Shown here: positions 8,025 to 12,383 of the stretch, piece by piece
Position numbering within the stretch: position 1 is the first letter of the stretch
Layout: every line of letters begins with the position of its first letter
Notes under the pieces: generated by a model
Database searches by the model: none
Told to the model about the DNA's origin: nothing
The model's input: only the letters and a program-made list of their open reading frames with translations
Program-made: the position numbers and the translations under genes
Source of the DNA: an uncultured Moraxella sp.
GTDB lineage: Bacteria; Pseudomonadota; Gammaproteobacteria; Pseudomonadales; Moraxellaceae
Direction: 5' to 3'
Assembly (NCBI GenBank): GCA_916720335.1
Contig: CAKAQU010000044.1
Span: 1 to 12,383 of the forward strand
DNA: 12,383 nt

Positions 8025-8045
8025 TTGATAATCAATATATCAATT
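8025..8045. repeat. TTGAT/ATCAA dyad cluster upstream of the lipoprotein gene
   Basis: TTGAT-A-ATCAA (8025-8035) is a perfect inverted repeat around one base. It is followed by ATCAATT (8039-8045), which is the exact complement of AATTGAT at 7994-8000. The cluster lies just downstream of the predicted start site, a place where an operator could act. The A+T-rich background makes chance plausible. Confidence 0.3.
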
Positions 8046-8085
8046 AGATAGAAAAATAAAATTATCTTAACTCAAAAGGTTTGTT

Positions 8086-8682
8086 ATGCAAAAAAAATTA
8101 TTTGTCTTGATTGGATTTGTCTTAGGCGTCACTGCTTGCCACAATCAAAACCATCAATCTGCCAACAAAAATGATGAGTCCGCTCTACCTGAACAAAGGA
8201 TAATCAAAAATGCTGAAGAGGCTCATGATTTAAAAGCGCTTGCCACACAGTTACATCAAGACGATGGCAATGACCAAGAACCTGAGATAAAACCCATTAT
8301 TACTAAAGATGGTAAGGTAAAAATCGATTGGTCATTAGTGGATACCAAACAACCCATTTTAGACACCAAAACTTATGAATACCCGATTGCGCTTGAAACT
8401 GAAGCAGTTAAAAATTATGCCAAAGCCTACAATATTACCAACAAACAAGCCCAGCATAGCATTGTAGTGGGTATGGCAGCTCCTGAAGCGCTGGGTAAAA
8501 TTTTAGACCAGTTACAAGGCGAATATTTAGGACATTATTTGACAGATGGGGCTAATATGTCACTGGTAATTAACACAACAAACGACGTCATCCCCCAAAA
8601 GCACGATTATGTATTTGCAGATAATTTTGGCAAAGGGCTTGTACTGCCAGTTGTGATTGAACCTAAACACTCAACCAAATAA
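8086..8682 (+). CDS. Lipoprotein of unknown function
   Basis: 198-residue predicted lipoprotein. MQKKLFVLIGFVLGVTAC is a type II signal peptide: two lysines, a hydrophobic core and lipobox V-T-A-C with C18 as the lipidated residue. The residue after the cysteine is H, not D, so nothing argues against sorting to the outer membrane. Residues 19-75 are polar (N, Q, D, E) and probably a flexible linker. The rest (about 85-190) looks folded, with alternating hydrophobic and polar strands (VKIDWSLV, HSIVVGMAAPEALGKIL, MSLVINTT, VLPVVIEP) and no further cysteines. I recognise no family or catalytic motif. AAAAGG lies eight bases upstream of the ATG. The gene appears monocistronic: a terminator precedes it and the stem of the next one begins at its stop codon. 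Confidence 0.9.
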   Translation: MQKKLFVLIGFVLGVTACHNQNHQSANKNDESALPEQRIIKNAEEAHDLKALATQLHQDDGNDQEPEIKPIITKDGKVKIDWSLVDTKQPILDTKTYEYPIALETEAVKNYAKAYNITNKQAQHSIVVGMAAPEALGKILDQLQGEYLGHYLTDGANMSLVINTTNDVIPQKHDYVFADNFGKGLVLPVVIEPKHSTK

Positions 8683-8711
8683 AAAAACCACTCAATCATG
8701 AGTGGTTTTTT
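8682..8711. terminator. Bidirectional terminator between the lipoprotein gene and pnp
   Basis: AAAAAACCACTCA (8682-8694), loop ATCA, TGAGTGGTTTTTT (8699-8711): a perfect 13-bp stem with a T-run on each strand. It serves the lipoprotein gene on the plus strand, whose stop codon it touches, and pnp on the minus strand, five bases past its stop. Confidence 0.93.
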
Positions 8712-8716
8712 GGCAT

Positions 8717-10810
8717 TTAGGCTTGTTCAATGCCTTTCATCGTCAGCTTAATACGTCCACGATTGTCAATATCCTGAACCTGCACTTTAACCTTTTGCCC
8801 TTCTTTAAGGTAGTCAGTTACATTTTCCACACGTTCATCAGCGATTTGACTGATATGAACCAAACCATCTGTACCGGGTAAGATGGTAATAAATGCCCCA
8901 AATTCCACAATGCGAGCAACGGTGCCTTCATATACTGCGCCCACTTCTACTTCTGCAACAATTGATTCAATCTGAGCAATGGCAGCCTTAGTAGATGCTT
9001 TATTTAACCCAAAAATACGAATAGTGCCATTATCATCAATATCAATGGTCGCTCCTGTTTCTTCAGTTAAAGCACGAATGGTCGCCCCACCCTTGCCAAT
9101 GACATCACGAATTTTTTCAGGATTGATTTCAATGATGGCATAATTAGGTGCGTGAGCGCTAATTTCGGTACGAGAAGCAGAAATAACCTGATTCATTGCG
9201 TTTAGAATATGGATACGCCCTGCATGAGCCTGTTTTAGAGCCTGCTCCATAATTTCTGGGGTGATACCTTCAATCTTAATGTCCATTTGTAAAGCAGTAA
9301 TACCATTGGCACTACCTGCTACTTTAAAGTCCATATCACCCAAATGATCTTCATCGCCCAAAATATCCGAAAGCACCGCAAAACGTTCGCCTTCTTTTAC
9401 TAGACCCATGGCAATGCCTGCAACAGGAGATTTTAAGGGTACGCCAGCATCCATCAATGCCAAAGACGCGCCACAAACCGATGCCATTGATGATGAACCA
9501 TTTGATTCGGTAATATCGGACACCACACGAATGGTGTAAGGGAAACGGTCAGCAGTTGGTACCATCGCTTGAACGCCACGACGTGCCAAACGACCATGAC
9601 CAATTTCACGGCGTTTTGGTCCACTCTCACGACCTGTTTCGCCTACTGAATACTGCGGAAAATTATAATGCAACATGAAGTTGTCTTGCTTTGTACCCGC
9701 CAACGTATCCACTAAGTTTACATCGCGTGTTGTACCAAGTGTTGTGGTTACCAGCGCCTGAGTTTCTCCGCGAGTAAATAGTGCTGAACCGTGTGTACAT
9801 GGCAATACGCCTACTTGAATGTCCAAGGCACGTACAGTTTCTAAATCACGTCCATCAATACGTGGTTTACCCGATAAAATATTATCTCGCACTGTGCGGT
9901 ATTTTAGATTTTCAAACAATTCTTTGATTTGTTTAACTTTTTCTTCATAATTTTCGGCATTTTCGTCGCCCGCTAAGGCAAGTGCCTCTGTTTCAAGCTC
10001 AGCCAAACGCGCATAACGGTCTTGTTTGATGGTAATGGTGTAAGCTTCACTTACCTTTTGAGTAAAAGCTTCTTTTAAAGCGGTGTTTAGATTTTCATCA
10101 ATTGCAGGTGGTACAAATTCTTGTTTGGCATTACCTACCGCTTGAGCAAAGGCATTGATGTTATCAATAACGATTTGTTGCTGAGCATGCCCATATAAAA
10201 CCGCCCCAAGCATTTGGTCTTCAGATAGTTCATCTGCTTCAGATTCCACCATCAAAACCGCTGATTTTGTACCAGCAACCACCAAATCCAAATCACTTTG
10301 CTTCATCTGCGCAAATGTTGGGTTTAAAACATATTCACCATCAATAAACCCAACTCTTGCTGCGCCAATTGGTCCATTAAAGGGGGCCGGCGAAATAGCA
10401 AGAGCAGCCGAAGCACCAATCATTGCCGCAATATCAGCATCTTGAGTTTTGTCTGATGAAATGGTGGTGGCAGTAATCTGAATTTCGTTATAATAACCTT
10501 CTGGGAACAATGGTCGAATTGGGCGGTCAATCAGACGTGATGTCAATGTTTCAAGTTCACTGGCACGCCCCTCTCGTTTGCCATAGCCACCAGGAATTTT
10601 ACCTGATGCGTACATTTTTTCTTGATAATTGACTGTCAAAGGAAAAAAATCCTGACCAGCAACTGCTTCGGGACGCACCACAACCGCTACCAATACAGAA
10701 ACACCGCCCATATGCACAAGGACACTGTTGGCTTGGCGAGCAATACGCCCTGTTTCTAAAACAACTTGGTTATCGCCATACTGAAATTCTTGACGAATGA
10801 TATTAAACAT
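8717..10810 (-). CDS. pnp: Polyribonucleotide nucleotidyltransferase (PNPase)
   Basis: Phosphorolytic 3'-to-5' exoribonuclease, a trimer that degrades mRNA alone or in the degradosome with RNase E. The protein has 697 residues (E. coli 711). Domains in order: first RNase PH domain (about 1-215, with the RNA-contact segment GGYGKREGR at 74-82), a helical linker (about 235-310), the second RNase PH domain (about 315-545) with catalytic D486 and D492 in DILGDEDHLGDMDF, a KH domain (about 555-615) with VIGKGG at 570-575, and an S1 domain (about 622-693). All key residues are intact. AAGGA lies six bases before ATG 10810. The gene follows rpsO by 244 bases, a conserved pairing. The spacer holds a partial terminator and a structured leader, so expression is probably partly read-through and partly controlled after transcription. 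Confidence 0.98.
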   Translation of the reverse strand: MFNIIRQEFQYGDNQVVLETGRIARQANSVLVHMGGVSVLVAVVVRPEAVAGQDFFPLTVNYQEKMYASGKIPGGYGKREGRASELETLTSRLIDRPIRPLFPEGYYNEIQITATTISSDKTQDADIAAMIGASAALAISPAPFNGPIGAARVGFIDGEYVLNPTFAQMKQSDLDLVVAGTKSAVLMVESEADELSEDQMLGAVLYGHAQQQIVIDNINAFAQAVGNAKQEFVPPAIDENLNTALKEAFTQKVSEAYTITIKQDRYARLAELETEALALAGDENAENYEEKVKQIKELFENLKYRTVRDNILSGKPRIDGRDLETVRALDIQVGVLPCTHGSALFTRGETQALVTTTLGTTRDVNLVDTLAGTKQDNFMLHYNFPQYSVGETGRESGPKRREIGHGRLARRGVQAMVPTADRFPYTIRVVSDITESNGSSSMASVCGASLALMDAGVPLKSPVAGIAMGLVKEGERFAVLSDILGDEDHLGDMDFKVAGSANGITALQMDIKIEGITPEIMEQALKQAHAGRIHILNAMNQVISASRTEISAHAPNYAIIEINPEKIRDVIGKGGATIRALTEETGATIDIDDNGTIRIFGLNKASTKAAIAQIESIVAEVEVGAVYEGTVARIVEFGAFITILPGTDGLVHISQIADERVENVTDYLKEGQKVKVQVQDIDNRGRIKLTMKGIEQA

Positions 10811-10880
10811 ATATTTTCCTTATTATTTAGGGCAAAATTTAAAGCCCTAAGAATTAAATCCATCCATCTAATTCTTAGAG
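10811..10880 (-). promoter_or_regulatory. Structured pnp leader with overlapping hairpins and loop GGA motifs
   Basis: In the pnp mRNA sense two hairpins abut the Shine-Dalgarno sequence (10817-10821). The upstream one (10845-10880) has a 12-bp stem including one G-U pair and a 12-nt loop, GATGGATGGATT. The downstream one (10827-10850) pairs TTAGGGC with GCCCTAA around a 10-nt A+U loop. They share bases 10845-10850, so full forms cannot coexist. Two GGA triplets in a loop plus a GGA in the Shine-Dalgarno sequence is the arrangement bound by CsrA/RsmA. CsrA control of pnp is known in E. coli; here it is inferred. Confidence 0.5.
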
Positions 10881-10951
10881 TTTCAAACATTTGCCTAAAA
10901 TACTTGAGTGGCTAAAATTAGTTATTTAAAAAAATATTATGAAGGTTTATG

Positions 10952-11009
10952 ATGATAAAATAAAAACGGCACACGCAAAACGTACACCGTTTTTGATATT
11001 TTTTATCAT
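10952..11009 (-). terminator. Long stem-loop after rpsO: partial terminator and possible RNase III target
   Basis: In the minus-strand RNA a 14-bp inner stem (arms 10981-10994 and 10962-10975, 5-nt loop) is followed by a U-rich stretch, as in an intrinsic terminator. Three consecutive pairs are G-U, so the stem is continuous only in the rpsO-pnp sense. Beyond an asymmetric internal loop a second 9-bp stem (11001-11009 with 10952-10960) extends it to about 23 pairs. It lies 46 bases after the rpsO stop. In E. coli the same spacer holds an rpsO terminator and an RNase III-cut pnp leader stem. Confidence 0.65.
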
Positions 11010-11054
11010 ACAACTTTGCTTGGTCATAATTTACAAACAAATACAGTATGCAAA

Positions 11055-11321
11055 TTAACGGCGTAAGCCCAAAGAACCAATCAAATCGGTATAACGACCT
11101 AGATCTTTAGCTTTTAGATAATCCAAAAGTTTACGACGTTGGTTTACCATGCGGATAAGTCCACGACGGCTATGATGGTCAGCTTTGTGAACTTTAAAAT
11201 GGTTTTGCAAATCGTTGATACGAGCAGTTAATAAAGCCACTTGGACTTCTGGGCTGCCAGTGTCGTTTTCGGCACGCTTGTATTGTGCAATAATAGCTTC
11301 ACGATCTTGATTTGTTAACAT
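11055..11321 (-). CDS. rpsO: 30S ribosomal protein S15
   Basis: Primary 16S rRNA-binding protein of the small subunit; it binds the three-way junction of the central domain and starts platform assembly. The protein has 88 residues (E. coli 89), all helical. The family signature is intact: TGSPEVQVALLTARINDLQNHF, then the rRNA-binding segment HKADHHSRRGLIRMVNQRRKLLDYLK, and the C-terminal YTDLIGSLGLRR. AGGAAA precedes ATG 11321 at normal distance. The gene has its own extended -10 promoter, and its leader can form a pseudoknot like that used by E. coli S15 to repress its own translation. It is followed by pnp. Confidence 0.98.
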   Translation of the reverse strand: MLTNQDREAIIAQYKRAENDTGSPEVQVALLTARINDLQNHFKVHKADHHSRRGLIRMVNQRRKLLDYLKAKDLGRYTDLIGSLGLRR

Positions 11322-11338
11322 AACTATTTCCTAAAAAT

Positions 11339-11385
11339 GCAATGCATAAATTATGGGTAAGCTGCGCATTGCCAAAGCACACCCA
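11339..11385 (-). promoter_or_regulatory. Candidate pseudoknot in the rpsO leader
   Basis: In the mRNA sense, UGGGU (11385-11381) pairs with ACCCA (11358-11354), and GCAAUGC in the intervening loop (11372-11366) pairs with GCAUUGC (11345-11339) beyond the first stem. This is an H-type interlocked pairing of 5 and 7 bp with connectors of 8, 7 and 8 nt, ending seven bases before AGGAAA. An alternative hairpin (GUGC/GCGC inside the first stem) competes with the second helix. E. coli S15 represses itself by trapping such a pseudoknot; a shared mechanism here is inference. Confidence 0.45.
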
Positions 11386-11413
11386 ATCTGCCCATCTACA
11401 TAGACAAAGTTTT

Positions 11414-11422
11414 ATTATAACA
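11414..11422 (-). promoter_or_regulatory. rpsO promoter (extended -10)
   Basis: On the minus strand TGTTATAAT is a perfect extended -10 (TG, one base, TATAAT). The -35 region is only T-rich, which is acceptable for extended -10 promoters. It predicts a start near 11407 and a leader of about 86 nt, which fully contains the candidate pseudoknot. Confidence 0.65.
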
Positions 11423-11494
11423 GTTTTTATTCAAAACAAAAAGTCCAGTTTGACTCAAATTAGACAATTTGTTTTAAAAGTCGTAATTTTGGTT

Positions 11495-12031
11495 TTAGAA
11501 ATTGACTCGAGCGCCTACTTTTGCGCCATATTGGTCAGCATTAGAGCCAGAAATTTTACCCAAATGATTGTATTCCACACCGCCATCTAGTGCTAAATTT
11601 GGATTCATTTGATATTGTACACCAGCAACACCGCCAATACCTGCTCTTGTACGCTCATCGTTGGTGCCATCAGATTTTTTAATATCTAAACGGTTAGCGG
11701 ATACTTTAACGCCCAAATAAGGAGTGAAATTGGTGTCATTTTTAAAATCATAGATTGCAGATAAACCAATACCTTGAGCCTCAAACTCTGCCCCATCTCG
11801 CATTACCTTACCTGTTTTGCCATAATGAGTATAATCTGCTTCAACACGAGCATTATTTTGTAGCTGTTTACCCACAGCAACACCATAAGATACCTCATTA
11901 CCATTTAATTTACGCCCACCAGTTTCCACTTTTGGACGCGAAAAACCAACATCGCCTTGGATATAATAACTATTTTGTGCCATCGCCAACATTGGAACAG
12001 ATAATAGTGCTGCTAATGCTAATTTTTTCAT
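11495..12031 (-). CDS. Small outer-membrane beta-barrel protein (opacity/OmpX-NspA type)
   Basis: 178-residue precursor. MKKLALAALLSVPMLAMA is a Sec signal peptide with cleavage expected after A18 (AMA|QN), leaving about 160 residues. The mature part alternates polar and hydrophobic residues in short strands (SYYIQGDVGFS, EVSYGVAVGKQL, ARVEADYTHYG, QGIGLSAIYDF, FTPYLGVKVSA, RAGIGGVAGVQYQM, LALDGGVEYNHLG, QYGAKVGARVNF) and ends in phenylalanine, the signal recognised by the BAM complex. About eight strands fit the opacity/OmpX/NspA-like barrels. The start is ATG 12031, with GGAG six bases before it; an in-frame TTG at 12043 would swallow that site. Function (adhesion, serum resistance or structure) cannot be read. 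It sits between truB and rpsO. No clear terminator follows it. Confidence 0.88.
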   Translation of the reverse strand: MKKLALAALLSVPMLAMAQNSYYIQGDVGFSRPKVETGGRKLNGNEVSYGVAVGKQLQNNARVEADYTHYGKTGKVMRDGAEFEAQGIGLSAIYDFKNDTNFTPYLGVKVSANRLDIKKSDGTNDERTRAGIGGVAGVQYQMNPNLALDGGVEYNHLGKISGSNADQYGAKVGARVNF

Positions 12032-12063
12032 AATAAACTCCAAATTTATAAAATATGACTACT

Positions 12064-12091
12064 ATTATAAACACTTGTTATATGAAAACAA
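12064..12091 (-). promoter_or_regulatory. Candidate promoter of the outer-membrane barrel gene
   Basis: On the minus strand, a perfect TATAAT (12064-12069) lies 16 bases after TTGTTT (12086-12091, three of six consensus bases). It predicts a start near 12057 and a short leader of about 26 nt. It lies between truB and the barrel gene, so the gene can be expressed apart from truB. Confidence 0.5.
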
Positions 12092-12139
12092 TGGCACTTG
12101 TCCGAAAAATCAGGGGGTTTATCCTTCTTTTGTTAACGG

Positions 12140-12383
12140 TTAAGCTGCTAAAATTCGTATGGGTTGCAACCTGCCTTCTGGATAAATTCTTGCCATACCC
12201 AAAAAAAGTTCATGATTATATAATCGTACTAATTGTTCATGAATAGGTGCTTTATTAAGTATTTGATAACTATTTAAGCGCTGACCGAGTCTAACTCTTA
12301 TGGCTTGTTCATTGGTTAAATCAATTTTTGGTAAATGCTTAACCAACGTATCTACTGGCAATAAAACATCCAATCTTTGCTGA
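12140..12383 (-). CDS. truB: tRNA pseudouridine-55 synthase TruB, C-terminal part only
   Basis: TruB makes pseudouridine 55 in the T-loop of tRNAs. Only the last 81 codons are in the window; the frame runs open through the right edge, so the gene is cut by the window, not broken. The visible part starts QQRLDVLLPVDTLVKHLPKIDL and continues through the C-terminal PUA-like region (RVRLGQRLN, VRLYNHELFLGMARIYPEGRLQPIRIL), which aligns by eye with the E. coli end (LDALLLPM, then FIGMGEIDDEGRVAPRRL). The catalytic aspartate lies outside the window. The position just upstream of rpsO-pnp matches the gammaproteobacterial infB-rbfA-truB-rpsO-pnp order. No terminator is evident before the barrel gene. 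Confidence 0.85.
   Translation of the reverse strand, partial: QQRLDVLLPVDTLVKHLPKIDLTNEQAIRVRLGQRLNSYQILNKAPIHEQLVRLYNHELFLGMARIYPEGRLQPIRILAA

Noticed and set aside
8440..8560. Resemblance of the lipoprotein segment around GEYLGHYLTDG to protease prodomain repeats
   Set aside because: Only a few residues match and no protease domain follows; not enough to name a family.
3700..8645. Recurrent TTTGCCAAA/TTTGGCAAA words as a possible DNA uptake sequence
   Set aside because: Only a handful of copies with varying flanks, some inside genes, none in terminator pairs; compatible with chance in this base composition.
11456..11471. Hairpin CAAATT/AATTTG after the barrel gene as its terminator
   Set aside because: Only 6 A+T-rich pairs without a proper T-run; too weak to call.
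12032..12043. TTG start for the barrel gene four codons upstream
   Set aside because: It overlaps the GGAG ribosome binding site serving ATG 12031, and the signal peptide begins naturally with MKK.
1..12383. Search by eye for tRNA, rRNA, CRISPR, insertion sequences, attachment sites and defence genes
   Set aside because: None seen; the window is filled by housekeeping genes with ordinary spacing and uniform composition.

Overview
The window is core chromosome from a low-GC gammaproteobacterium, most likely Moraxella or a close relative in the Moraxellaceae. Several things point there: RNase E diverges from rluC, the truB-rpsO-pnp order is close to the gammaproteobacterial standard, AccA has the short form I recall from Moraxellaceae, and both coding and non-coding DNA are A+T rich. 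The genus call rests on recognising the proteins, not on a search. I see no mobile element, CRISPR array, tRNA, rRNA, prophage or defence locus.

Layout. (1) 27-3530, minus strand: rne, encoding RNase E with an intact catalytic half and a long charged, probably disordered C-terminal half carrying two R-A-x-N-D-P-R motifs. (2) 3531-4248: a 718-base divergent intergenic region holding a candidate rne promoter and a leader of about 300 nt with inverted repeats; the rluC side holds little I can read. (3) 4249-7893, plus strand: rluC (23S rRNA pseudouridine synthase), ppx (exopolyphosphatase) and accA (acetyl-CoA carboxylase alpha subunit). They are separated by gaps of about 145 bases, so they are probably separate or loosely coupled units; accA ends in a clear terminator. 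(4) 8086-8682, plus strand: a lipoprotein of unknown function. (5) 8682-8711: a strong bidirectional terminator between the convergent lipoprotein gene and pnp. (6) 8717-12383, minus strand: truB (partial, running off the right edge), a small outer-membrane beta-barrel gene, rpsO and pnp.

How the genes relate. RNase E and PNPase, both encoded here, are partners in the RNA degradosome of many gammaproteobacteria. RluC, TruB and S15 act in ribosome or RNA maturation; AccA commits acetyl-CoA to fatty acid synthesis; Ppx degrades polyphosphate.

The most interesting material is non-coding and concerns autoregulation. The rpsO leader can form an interlocking (pseudoknot) pairing just upstream of its Shine-Dalgarno sequence. 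The rpsO-pnp spacer has a long stem that is continuous only in the sense RNA. The pnp leader has two mutually exclusive hairpins, one displaying two GGA triplets in its loop. These resemble in kind, but not obviously in sequence, the S15, RNase III/PNPase and CsrA controls known in E. coli. I found no wholly new multi-gene system.
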